Below are positions 12,282 through 22,899 of a stretch of 64,000 bases of DNA, piece by piece. The DNA is from Apoda limacodes. Taxonomy: Eukaryota; Arthropoda; Insecta; Lepidoptera; Limacodidae. Positions within the stretch are counted from its first letter, which is position 1. Each line of letters starts with the position of its first letter. The notes under the pieces are model-generated. The model saw nothing but the letters and a program-made list of their open reading frames with translations. It was not told the DNA's origin and ran no database searches. Both the position numbers and the translations under genes were made by a program. Where the stretch lies: contig OX291546.1 of the NCBI GenBank assembly GCA_946406115.1, forward strand, positions 14,315,019 to 14,379,018. The letters are read 5' to 3'.

Positions 12282-13085
12282 TATCATCATCACATCAGCT
12301 CATATTGGTCCACTGCTGGACATGAGCCTCCTGTTTAGCTCGCCATTTCTCCCAGTCCTCTGCCTTCTGCAACCAGCCACAACCAGCCACCCGTTTTAGG
12401 TTGTCGGTCCACCGGGCTAAAGGGGGTGCCACGCTTCCCCTGCCACACGCGCTCTCCACTCTAGGGCACGTCTGTTCCATCCGCCATCGGTGCTCCGATA
12501 GACGTGGACTGCCACTTCAGCTTGTTAATTCTGCAAGCTATATAGTTCTCTTTCGGACGTCCTTATTTCGGATTTGATCCCTCAGAGACACTCCGAGCAC
12601 AGCTCGCTTAGTTGCGCGGTGTGCGACCTTGAACTTATGGACCAGCCCTGTTGTAAGTGCCCACGTTTCAACAGCTTAAGTCATGACAGGTAGGACGCAC
12701 TGGTCAGAAACTTTCGTCTTAAGACTTTGCGGTAAAGGCGACGTGAAGACTTGGCGAAGTTTTCCAAATGTTGCCTACCCTAGCTGAATAGGAGGCTATG
12801 GGCTTTCTGTTTTAACTTGTTCCGGCCCAGTTGGATTTTCTGTTCACTACCGGCAACGTATACTGGCATTGGCACAACTTGTTTGTCTTATACAAATTCA
12901 TGCCAAGGCCCACTCGTCGAGAGGATTCATCTAGGGAGTGCAACATTTCGCTCAGTTCTTCCAATGACTCTGCCATAATAACAATGTCGTCGGCAAACCT
13001 TAGGTGAGCGATGTATTCGCCGTTTATGTTTATGCCCCCGCCCAGCCCAGTCCAAGGTTTTGAAGACATCTTTTAGCGCGTTGGT
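12282..13085 (-). pseudogene. RTE-type LINE reverse-transcriptase C-terminal fragment
   Basis: On the minus strand, 13069-12812 encodes GGGININGEYIAHLRFADD, with the FADD catalytic motif of reverse transcriptase block C and the ININGEYxxHLRFADDIVIMAES signature typical of RTE LINEs. Further downstream, 12480-12295 gives RWTDNLKRVAGCGW and HVQQWTN, the usual RTE C-terminal end (WTDDLxxVAGxxW ... YVQQWT). Reading frames shift several times, so the copy is dead. The plus-strand left edge (TTATCATCATCAC) is the short (ATG/TGA)n tail expected at an RTE 3' end. Confidence 0.8.
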
Positions 13086-13493
13086 AAAAAAGTATTGTAC
13101 CATAAGCGTTAAATAAATGGGTTTTTAGGTATTTATACTCATAAACTAACTCCACTTTTTAGAAGTCAGTAGTCACATCCATGGACTGTCTAGTTATCTA
13201 GCTATTAATATGAATTGACGTGATATGTTAACGGATAAAGGTTACTTACAAAAAAAAAAAAACAGAAAATTTAGAGGACTTTTTGATAGATATATTATTT
13301 ATCGAGGCAAACAAAAGAGACATTAGATTAAATACTGCCTGCATTTTTTTTTTTTTTTTTTTTAATTAAAAACTGTCACTCAGCATTGGCCAGCCTCTTA
13401 AAGATATGAAGTGTGACCTGTATAACGCAGTTGTATGGAAACAATCTAAATCGGATTCACCTTAAGGTAATGTCGTATTCTGCAATCCTACTA
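13086..13493. other. No gene seen; poly(A) and poly(T) runs
   Basis: Contains an A-run near 13251-13262 and a T-run near 13347-13363, possibly remnants of retroposon tails. Nothing else recognisable. Confidence 0.45.
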
Positions 13494-13765
13494 ATATTAT
13501 AAAAGTAAAGTGAAAGTTTGTATGTATGGATGGATGTTTGTTACTCGATAACGCTTAAGCCACTGAACGGATCGGGATGAAACTTGGCACACCTATAGAT
13601 TAGGTCCTGGTATAGCACATAGGCCACTTTTTATCCCGAAAAATTCCAAAGTTCCAGAGGGTATAACTATAACCGAGCTTAGACGAACTATAGCTATAGC
13701 TACAGCTTGCTACAGCAAACTTCATTGGTATAATTAAGGAGTACCACGCCGATAACTGAGTTTAA
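13494..13765 (+). repeat. Lepidopteran interspersed repeat (MITE or Helitron-like)
   Basis: Contains GTGAAAGTTTGTATGTATGG and CGGATCGGGATGAAACTTGG, a type of text found in abundant short lepidopteran repeats. The last 110 bp (CTACAGCTTGCTACAGCAAA ... GTACCACGCCGATAAC) are the reverse complement of sequence at about 15295-15400. Non-coding; class uncertain. Confidence 0.5.
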
Positions 13766-14679
13766 ATTGAGTTGGTATATAAGCAGTATTTTTACATAAA
13801 GAATAAACTTCACCTTTTAGATGGAACACAATTTTATCAGTAACTTGAGTTTGAATAGATCTAACAAAGTCAAGTTAAGTAATGATAATTTATTCTGTGT
13901 GTTTGAATACCTGTAAAGTTCTGATTAAAATAAATTCAGTCACGTAAAAAGGAACTGATTTGAACAAAAGCAAAACTTTTTAAACGAACTGTCGAGTAAC
14001 TGTTCGGTCTACGGATTTTAACAGAATTAATTTTCACTTTTGCAGATACCTAAGCTTGTTGAACCAAGTATTTGATCATTTAATTAAAAGGCATATCATT
14101 AAATTAAAAATAATAAATAAGAAAATATTTCAACTTATTCACCTTGTATCTTTAATTTAAAAATGATATTTTACTTTGATACTTTTCATAGCCATTCACT
14201 CTGACAAAATACCAAATTACGCAGTATTCTAAATTTTAGCGTTAGGATATCAAAACTGAAACGGCCAAATTGAAAAAAAGAAATAAACGAAAGTTTTTTG
14301 CTCAGTAATTTGTATGCTATTCGTGAACTGTCCCTTTCTAAACGAGGTGGTATTCATCGAAATAGGTATAGTGGGCATCAATTTATGAAAAGCCAATGCT
14401 ACTTAGTAATAAGATCACGCACGCCTTGGTTGCTGAATTTTACAGACATACCTATGTACATGATTAAATTATAAAACACATTCTGTTTTGCTTGTATTTT
14501 TTAGCTTGTAATAACGTATGACTTAGTCTAAAAAGCATTGTAGTCGCTTGTCTCGCTCACATGCACGTGATAATAAAGAATCGTGTTTTATACAACGATG
14601 TATTGTTTCACGCTGTCATATGCGGTGGGCGGGTACATCTTGTGATTTTAAGTCAGGGTTTATTATTATCTTCTTATAT
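13766..14679. other. No gene seen
   Basis: AT-rich DNA with no supported coding region, RNA or repeat. Confidence 0.55.
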
Positions 14680-15110
14680 ACTAGCTGACCCGGCGAACGT
14701 TGTTTCTTTTTTTGAAACAACCTATTGTTAAAGGGTTGTACTAATACTGAAACCTTCCCCGGCGTGTGCATAACTTACCAAAATTTCATTAAAATCGGTT
14801 TACACTTATTGCACGAGTCCGACTCGTACTTGACCATTTTTTCTTTCATAAACATTCCCTGGCGGGTGCATAACAACATTATTAAATTTCATTACGATCG
14901 GTTTACCCTTATTGCGCGAGTCCGACACGCACTTGACCCTTTCGGAAAATCCTTTCTTATCGGATGCCTACGTCATACAAAGAACACACCCTCTTAGTTT
15001 CAGATCCCTACGATCAGCGGTTTAGGCTGTGCGTTGATCCGTCAGTCATTCAGGACAAAGCATTTGATACTCGTATGTATGGATATCGCACCATATAGTC
15101 GCGAAAAGAA
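14680..15110 (+). repeat. Interspersed repeat with internal two-copy tandem of about 110 bp
   Basis: Begins CTAGCTGACCCGGCGAACGT, a start seen in abundant lepidopteran repeats. Two consecutive blocks each read GGCG(T/G)GTGCATAAC ... CATTA(A/C)(A/G)ATCGGTTTAC ... TTATTGC(A/G)CGAGTCCGAC ... CTTGACC, so the interior is an imperfect tandem duplication. The frame at 14725-14997 spans it without protein similarity. Confidence 0.5.
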
Positions 15111-15263
15111 TATATAGATTCAAGGAATACCAGTAAATTATGATTAAAAAACCAAATGTTTTGTTAAAATCAATAAAATAATTTAATAAGTAAGTTCTCT
15201 GACTGTGTAATAATTTACTGGGGTTTATGTCATTTATATGCTTTTTGCGACTGTAAATAATAC

Positions 15264-15420
15264 TAGCTTTTGCCCGCGGCTCCGCCTGTCCTAAATATGG
15301 TTATCGGCGTGGAATTCTTACGGAAACTCCTTGATTATACTAAAGAAGTTTGCTGTAGCAAGCTATAGCTGCAGCTGTGGTTCATTCGTTAAATTCGGTT
15401 AAATTACTTCTATTGAATTA
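15264..15420 (+). repeat. Interspersed repeat starting CTAGCTTTTGCCCGCGGC
   Basis: Common lepidopteran repeat start. Its interior (TTATCGGCGTGG, AAGTTTGCTGTAGCAAGC) matches 13650-13760 in inverted orientation. Probably a Helitron-like or MITE remnant; no coding capacity. Confidence 0.45.
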
Positions 15421-15447
15421 CTATGCGTTTCAACTGACTTGGCACAC

Positions 15448-15537
15448 GGTCAGGCGCCACATTGAACGTGAGTTGCTACGGTGTGCTCGGTGCTCAGTAC
15501 TAGCTACGGACTTCGGCCACCAAAATGGCGCCTGACC
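15448..15537. repeat. Inverted repeat, 12-bp perfect arms
   Basis: GGTCAGGCGCCA at 15448-15459 is exactly complemented by TGGCGCCTGACC at 15526-15537. The outer bases match partly as well, and a GC-rich 66-bp loop lies between. It could be a hairpin or the core of an old foldback repeat. Confidence 0.55.
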
Positions 15538-15954
15538 GGGTGCATAGTATAATTCAAATATAGGCCAGATATTTTTTCTACAATACAATACAAGCTTTAT
15601 TGCTATGAAATTAAAACTGCAACAATATATTTCTATCTATTCTGATTATAGTTACGAATTTTAATAATTGAAAAGCACTAAAACTATGAGCGAAATTCAA
15701 AATATAACAAAGGTAGGTTCAATTGTAACTTATGTACAATATATTACTTATATAGTGGTTTTTGGCTGTTACCTTGGTTTATTTAGTAATCATTGTTAAA
15801 ACATTTTCAAAACCTGTACCTACAAATATTCTGTGGAATAGCAAAGGGAATGGGAAATTGTTACATGCATTTTGGAGCAGGCGGACGTGCGACACAGCGA
15901 GTGGTCAATAAGCGTCCAGCGCAGCTATATTGATCCACGTTCCACGACGTCGTA

Positions 15955-15958
15955 GCGT
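15955..15958. repeat. Target-site duplication GCGT, left copy
   Basis: GCGT immediately precedes the left 5.6-kb terminal repeat, and an identical GCGT follows the right one at 34913-34916. A 4-bp duplication is what LTR-element integrases of the Gypsy type usually make (4-6 bp). Confidence 0.8.
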
Positions 15959-16549
15959 TGTAGAAACCCCCCCCCAGTTTAAAAATAATAAAATTATAAA
16001 TTTGAACTCACGTGGAGTATACCGACGTAGTCGCCAATTTGAATACGTGAAGACATGTGTAATTCTAACATATTATTGTTGTCTCTATTATTATAAAGAA
16101 ATGTTAATAGTATTTTGTAACCGTTAATGTTATTATTAAAGAAAGCTAATATTTTATTTGGCTGTGATCGTCTAATGGCGTAATCGTCTATTTGGACCCC
16201 TCGTTGTGACCGATAATAACCCAATATCTTAAGAGGTATGGATTCAACCGGTCCCAGGTGTGAAAGAATAAAATCAAAACCCTAATTTTACATTATACCT
16301 ACATTAAAAGCAATGGCCTATAACTAATCCTTAACCGCAGAACCACTAAATCCTGATTAGCATTAGACCAGAATTTAAATTACTAAATGCGAGTTTCAGA
16401 TTAAATATATGCGATTTATTATCCTAACGTAGTCGAAGTACCCTAGCCTAAGTCACCCTATTCACCAGCCTAGCTACCTCCTTACAGCTCCGAACATGTC
16501 TCGTAATAACACGGTTGCCCCTCGAACACGATAGGCCTTAAAGTTATAA

Positions 16550-17540
16550 CGACTAAGACCGCATACCCCTTAAGTGAAGTCGTAATCCTATAGTAATGTA
16601 TGAAATCGCCTCAAAGGAGAACTCTTAAACGGTAAGTAGTCCATCGATACACTAGTTATCTTGCCCTTAAGTAAGCTTGTAACCTCATAGTAATGTAGGA
16701 AAATCACCTTAAGTGGAAGAGCCCTTAGACATATGAAAATACTAACCACTAATAAACTCACTGGCTTCCCCTTAACTAAAGTGGAACCCTTAGACATATG
16801 AAAGTACTAACCACTAATAAACTCACTGGCTTCCCCTTAACTAAAGCTATACACTTATAATATAACGAAATCATTTAAGAGACAGACAGACCTATTTAAT
16901 AACTAAATAAATTATTAGCAGATACGCTATTGATCCCTTAATTAACCTATAATCTACACAACTAACCTGTCACCAGTTCTCTAGCTTGCGCTTAAGCGAA
17001 GGTCGGAACTAATAACAACATATATAAGGCATTAGGGAGACAAGCGGACCTATTAAGTACATAGATAAATTATTAGCAGACTAGCTGTCGATCCCTTAAG
17101 CGAAGTTATAAAACTGTAATGTAATATGAGAAGTCACCATACGGATGAACTAACAGATTGAATATATATATAGATAACACACGAATATACTCGCGGCCTG
17201 GCCCTTACGTAAATTACACAACCCTCTTAATAACACTAAGAATGCACCACAGATGGGCCGACTGGTTTAGTAGTTGCATAAATTATTGGTTGACAACCCG
17301 TTAACAACCCCTATGTGAAACCATAAAGTCGTAATGGTATTCGAGAAGCCACCCCAAGACAAATAGACAATCTAAGTATATAATGAGCTTACCACTATCC
17401 TTACTAGCTTCTCTTCAAATCTTATCTTATAATAATATATGGAGAACCGCCGTAAAGACAAACTAACAAATTAGAAGTAAATGTAGATCTAAAATACAAC
17501 TACAGCCTACCTTTGAATAAAGTAATGACATGGTTCTAAC
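16550..17540. repeat. Degenerate repeats of about 75-110 bp inside the left LTR
   Basis: A diverged phrase recurs: CCCTTAAGTGAAGTCGTAAT ... ATAGTAATGTATGAAATCGC, then CCCTTAAGTAAGCTTGTAAC ... ATAGTAATGTAGGAAAATCA, then CCCTTAAGCGAAGTTATAAA ... TGTAATATGAGAAGTCACC, then ACCATAAAGTCGTAATGG ... GAGAAGCCACC, and later TAATATATGGAGAACCGCC. The same array exists in the right LTR. It suggests that the long terminal repeat grew by internal amplification. Confidence 0.6.
16732..16846. repeat. 55-bp tandem pair in the left LTR
   Basis: Two near-identical 55-bp units begin CCCTTAGACATATGAAA at 16732 and 16787, including ACTCACTGGCTTCCCCTTAA in each. The corresponding pair in the right LTR lies 13,396 bp further on. 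It is younger than the surrounding degenerate repeats, judging by its high identity. Confidence 0.8.
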
Positions 17541-18675
17541 CGTATCCGGAAATCCTCATACATTCATGATTATTATTTTACCACTGTGGCTCACGCCATC
17601 TGTGTAACAATCGTAGAATTACTCGGTCGATCGATATCTTAGCTAGCTGTCTAATAATAATCTTGGGGATGTTGAGAAGGGCTTATAGGGGGCGCTATTC
17701 ACAAACAAATTTAGTATGAGAGTCTATCTAAATTTACTAATCCTAGTTTCCAGGTTTTCTACGGGTAACCCTAACTGGGAATCATCCAGGAAAATTCACA
17801 TATACAACCATTCCTTAAGGGTTCGTAAGTTGTTCTATTCAGAATTATTGGGCCCGCCACCGAATTATCCCTTCGGCCAATTAAAGACTAACCGGTCAGA
17901 CTTTCCATACATTTGCCTGTGCGTCGAAGTGCCCAGCTGGCGTCTCGTGGTCACGTGGGTGCGCAGAGTTCACATTTTAGTCTTCTGCGCAGGTACAGAG
18001 TCTAATCGTGTTACTCGACCTTCCTTCGACTAATTTACGTTGGTTCGGTTTTGGTTTAGTATCTCGCGACCCGGTCAGTACGAATTTCGTTCTTAGATCT
18101 AAAATTGAATTTATGGTTACAAGCTATGGCGATTATCTACACTAGAATATAAAGTTTATGAAAACAAAACTATAAAATTGAGACAAAACCTAACGCTCGC
18201 CTAACTCATACACTAGGTTGTTCCTACTTGATCGCTAAAATGAATATTGAAAATTAATTAGGTATAACTTGGATTTGAATAGCCTTAAGGGCCTAGGGTA
18301 CCGTCTGGCCTTAAGCGGTTGTCAATTGTATCGTACTTATTATCTGACTGACGTCTTGGAACCTTTAACAAGGAAGGTATATAACGACCAACTCCTGACA
18401 GACTCGTAGATAGGTTTAATCAACCTAGCTTACCTTGTGGCTTCGCCCTCCTGTCATTTAGTAATTGAGTTAATAGATAACCTTTATCCTTCGTACACCG
18501 TGCCTTAAACTGTTCTTTAGGATAGGTAAGTAGTGCTCCCCGCCAACTCCTACATTTATAACGCTGCGGAGGTGGCAAACAACCAGACGACCATGTATTT
18601 ATCCTTACTACTATGACTAACTACGGAACTAAAGGGACCATCTCGTTATTATTTGAATATAACCTACGATCGGTC

Positions 18676-18686
18676 GGTTCGAACCC
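18676..18686. promoter_or_regulatory. Palindromic Pol III B-box-like motif in the LTR
   Basis: GGTTCGAACCC matches the Pol III B box consensus (GWTCRANNC) and is palindromic in its core, so it reads on both strands. I did not find a convincing A box at the expected distance on either strand. It may be chance or a relic of a tRNA-derived insertion. An identical copy is in the right LTR. Confidence 0.25.
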
Positions 18687-19839
18687 GAGGCTCCTTAAGT
18701 TTAAATAGCCGCTAGTCCGGAGAAGCTATACTCGCCCGAAACATATGCCGTGCAAGCTAAGTTCACAAGAAATAATAAAATAGGTGTGCGATTACGCACA
18801 TGGTTAAGTGGTGAATTGTTCATCAGAGTAATTAAGGCGACAGAACACCTAGTTTGACACACAATAAATATGTTTAAGGTGGATTGTAAGGAAGACATAT
18901 CCACACTCAGGACCCGGCGCATTAGCCAGATCAAGTAAGGGTTAGCCCTTTCTGAGTGTTTAGAACTTAACGTTTCGGCTTTCCATACAACAATTCAGAG
19001 CCTCATCAGTTAGTAGAGAATTGTGTATGATTATACTAATACGTCTTCAACGGGGTGATTCATGGCGAAGAATAGAACAAATCCTGACCCACTAACGTCA
19101 CCTCATAGCCTGTTAATAAAGTTTGGTCAATGTTGAAGTTCTGTCATCTTTATCTTAAATGGCTTAGTCAAAACATAAATTAAACAGTATAAAGCAATAA
19201 AATAAAGCTTAGATAGTCTAATTAAAAATTAGACTCTCTAGATTAATGTCGCGGCTCTGAAAAACATATGAGGTTTACGTTTATTTTTACACAGGAAACA
19301 AATATTTAAATATGAACACAATAATACTTAGCTTTCCAAATCTATCCGTCGCAATAATGGGTGGAGTGGAGGTACTATTTATCTATGGATTCCTTAAGGA
19401 GATTGGGTTAAAAATCCCACATTAAATTTTAGCCACCCATTACCTAAACGGCATCTAACAGTTCAGCTTCCCCACTCGACGCCGGTGAAGGGTGGAACTG
19501 GAGCCAACCCAGATTTAGGTTTTATCAGCCCCCTCACACCCTTAGATTCCTGAAGCCTGCAGTTATCCTAGTATGTCTCTAACATCAAGCCCCAATCTTC
19601 CCTAATCTTATAACAAGCCAGACCCCGCTTGAAGAACCCCTACTGTGATTGCCCCGTCCTCACCTACCTCTATCTACCAAGGGTCTGCTTGCTTTGGGGG
19701 TCACCCATACCGCAACGCAACAAGACATCGGGACTAAAATGATTGAGATAGTAAGTAGCGAATATAGAGATATCATTAACATAACCATCAATTACATGTA
19801 ACATAACTGTACCATTCTAATGAGCGTCTACCAAAGCGT

Positions 19840-20161
19840 GTAGGATTTTCATCAATGAAGATACATATACACAGGACAGGATTCACACAAGGGTTGCCTG
19901 CCAAGTCATGTAAGCATGCCCCGTCACCTCGAGTCCGATCAAAGCGCGAAGTCGATGCTCAGGACTTGCGTAGGGCTTTCATCAATAAGATATACATATA
20001 CACAGGACAGGATTTACACAAGGGTTGCCTGCCAAGTCATGTAAGCATGCCCCGTCACCTCGAGTCCGATCAAAGCGCGAAGTCGATGCTTAGGACTTGC
20101 GTAGGGCTTTCATCAATAAGATATACATATACACAGGACAGGATTTACACAAGGGTTGCCT
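19840..20161 (+). repeat. 130-bp tandem repeat, about 2.4 copies, in the left LTR
   Basis: Units start ATCAATGAAGATACATAT (19851), ATCAATAAGATATACATA (19981) and again at 20112, giving periods of 130 and 131 bp. The array stops abruptly after GGGTTGCCTG. The reading frame 19855-20163 is simply the repeat translated three times. The duplicate array in the right LTR is at 33236-33557. Confidence 0.85.
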
Positions 20162-21516
20162 GACCTTAACCCTAATCTTAAACGATTTCTTAACTAATCA
20201 GATCAGAGCCTAATTACGGGGTTTCTTCCCACAAAGTATCACAAAATTTACAACATCATGTTAAGAGACGCCGATCCCGGCAGGAACCCTTTTCTCCACT
20301 AAATTTTCTGCAGAAATCGGCAATCTCTTTTCCTTTAAGAGTACATAGACAACAATGTCAACAAACTACCTCTGCATTTTTAATAAGCAAGGGTTTTTTC
20401 CTTCTCTACTCCAAATTTACAACTAGAATCCCAACCAAAAAGTCAACCACTTTCAATTTTCCCCAACCAACCCTTCACTTTAACCAAGGTGGCATCTTAC
20501 ACGGTCCCTTACACAGTCCTTACGCCATAGTATAAAGGAAGTCCCTCACAAAGCCCCATAGTACAAACCCATCAATAATAAGTTGACATTGCTAGCCTCA
20601 GTTCTCACAAAAGACACTTACTGATATTTGATGTAGGCGAAACGTGCACGGCGTCGGTATTAAATTTCTTCAAATCTTTGTTCGTCCTGTCCTTCCCGCT
20701 TCCTCAGAAATCTCGAGCACGGCCAGCCTCTCGACACGACGACAGTGAAAAAGGGTGCCGCAACTGACGCCTATCGCTTATAACCGTTCTCCCCTCCCCC
20801 CCGATAGACGCGGCCTGAACGCGTGGCGTGTCTAGGGATTGTGGCGCCAGTTAATTTCTTCTTTATTTTACTTCCACGTGTACCCACGTGCTTCGCATTT
20901 TAGTGGCCAGTTACTTTATAGTAATAATCGGACATCATATCGAGATCGTAAACCGATTCTACTAAACTCTTTACCTGCCGAACTAGTTTCTCCGCTTCTT
21001 TGTGACTCGATTATACAGCTTCGATTAATTTACACATTGAAGGCTCGTCGTAAGCGGCGCGGAGCCTACTCTACTATCCCTCTCGCACCCTACGATATTT
21101 ATAACAATTAACTGAAAATAATCGTTCGATATTCTCCATATATTTTAACCTCCTGGTTATCTGCTACTTTACGAATCGGTCGTATTTAACGAGTAATTAT
21201 TTTTCTTTGTGTTGATGATTTTAGGATCCCACTGCGATTTACGCCTTATGACGTAGGTACAACCATATTAATCGAACCCCGGTGAGGACATCCGGGCCCC
21301 TCACTTACTTCATACTTCATTGATCTCCTTTCTATCCATTTATTAGGAGTATCCGATCGGTATGAATTACGAAGGTGATTAATCAAATTTATATTTATTA
21401 TTGATAAATTCTATCTTTAATTCACCTGCTCTCTTAAAACTTAAATTAGCATGTCAACACCGTGTCGTGGGGTCCAGATTATTACAATTCTTTATAAAAG
21501 GCTTGGGACCACTACA

Positions 21517-21527
21517 ATCCTCCCCAA
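21517..21527 (-). promoter_or_regulatory. Candidate polypurine tract next to the LTR
   Basis: Read on the minus strand, TTGGGGAGGAT ends exactly where TGTAGTGGTCCC of the left repeat begins. A purine tract just upstream of the 3' LTR is the plus-strand primer of LTR retrotransposons. The opposite junction (at 29354) has no purine tract on the plus strand, so the tract sets the sense of the element as minus. It is short, so confidence is moderate. Confidence 0.55.
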
Positions 21528-21649
21528 CAAGTCATAAATGTACACTTATCAGTTGTGACTTGTTTCTTAATTAACCACTGGATCTCTACACCTAAGTTTT
21601 AAGACCTCGACTTACAACTCGAACCTAGTTCAGTAATGACATATAAATT

Positions 21650-22015
21650 ACTCGAGACTTAATCTAACCTTAATTCAGCAATAACGCTAACCTTAACCTA
21701 AAAACCCCTACATAAACCTAAATCCAACAACCCTCATGTTGACCTGGACTTCCCAAACATAACCGTAACCTAAACCTTATAACCCTCATGTCCACCCAAA
21801 CCTAATAAACCCTAATGTTAACCTAAACACTATAAACCTCATGTTAACCTAGACCTCCTAAACATATCTGTAACCTAAGCCTAATAATCCTCATGTTTAC
21901 CTAAACCTAATAAATTTTATGTGTACCTAAACCCTATAAACCTCATGTTTACCTAACCCTAATTGCCCTGAACCTAATAAACCTAATATTATCCTTACCT
22001 TAATCCTAGCCCTGC
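21650..22015 (+). repeat. CCTAA-rich degenerate repeat (insect-telomere-like)
   Basis: Dense in TAACCTAAACCTAATAAACC and CCTCATGTTTACCTAAACC phrases, with a loose period of about 50 bp. CCTAA is the complement of the insect telomere unit TTAGG, but here the units are irregular and embedded in longer repeats. On the element's presumed sense strand the region is TTAGG-rich. This may be internal minisatellite amplification rather than true telomeric DNA. Confidence 0.6.
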
Positions 22016-22899
22016 CGTCAGTAAAAAAGAAATCGCATCGAAATTTCCCGTAACCTCCTCCGAGAGCGGTATCGCGACTAATACACAAGGCCCCTTATAC
22101 AACAATGAAAACTTCTTAATCCACTTCACCCTCACACTTGAGTTATCAGTTCTACGCGCTTTCATCAAATTCCCTGACCGGAATTGTTCCTTTCAACGTG
22201 TCTTCTCATAAGGATCACCCTTCCTTTAACTGCACTTTACCCATTCAGTCCTAGCCTTATCTTTCATTTCCTCCAATTCCCTCTCGCTTATATTATCGAC
22301 GGTTTTCCATCCATTCCCCCGTCGTAAAATCAACTTAGTTCACCCTAAAACATAATCATACGTTCACCCTATTAAAACTAGCAACAGCACCTAAAGCTTA
22401 AATCAGTCTCTCGACACTACTGATTTCTAACTAATCAACTTAATGGACATCTCCCATCCTATAATCACCCTCAACTCCAAGGTTATCTCATCGTTCAAGG
22501 TCTGCTTCCATTTAGATATTAATGAATCTCATACTATAGTTCCGTACCAAGACGATGACTAATCAAACCTGGTTTAGCGTGGTACTAGTTGTCTCATCAT
22601 GTTCCTCACTAATCTAAACTGGTTTAAAGGGCTGTACCCAATAAGCTACGATGATCACCTAAGAGCCTCCTAATAATAATGAATGACACGTCATAATAAT
22701 TACTCGAAATAGAACGTAAGAGATTAAAAAGAAATTATAGTGCTTAAGATCGTGCTTTACTCAAATGCAGCAAATAACTATGACGAACACAGCTTCAGTT
22801 AAGGACCACTGGCCTCACTCAACCTCAGCCAGCGACTACTCAGGGACCCACCCTGTCGAAACAAGGTCAGTCCCCTGCAACGCTACGATAGGAAACACC
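22016..22899. other. Element interior; no gene seen
   Basis: C-rich, G-poor on the plus strand in its first part, with no supported reading frame. It links the CCTAA-rich block to the large minisatellite. Weak repetition (GGTTTAGCGTGGTACTA / GGTTTAAAGGGCTGTACC near 22570 and 22620) is visible. Confidence 0.5.

Larger units (their letters stand above)
15959..21516 (-). repeat. Terminal direct repeat, left copy (3' LTR in the element's sense)
   Basis: Pairs with 29355-34912 at a fixed offset with no net insertion or deletion that I can see. Every stretch compared is identical except five substitutions in 15976-15992, just after the run of nine C. It contains a 55-bp tandem pair, a 130-bp tandem array and degenerate roughly 100-bp repeats. 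Short frames such as 17716-18033 and 20839-21111 occur identically in both copies but resemble no known protein and have no coding signature that I can recognise. Confidence 0.85.

Noticed and set aside
19855..20163. 102-codon frame with repeated peptide
   Set aside because: Translation of the 130-bp tandem array; the repeat unit is not a multiple of three and the frame persists by chance.
15994..21111. Six short frames in the left terminal repeat, each found again 13,396 bp later with identical translation
   Set aside because: Their identity follows from the near-identical terminal repeats, so it is not evidence of coding. None shows a recognisable motif, and lengths are as expected by chance.
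21650..22015. True telomere tract
   Set aside because: CCTAA units are irregular and embedded in a longer repeat inside an element; there is no uninterrupted pentamer run.
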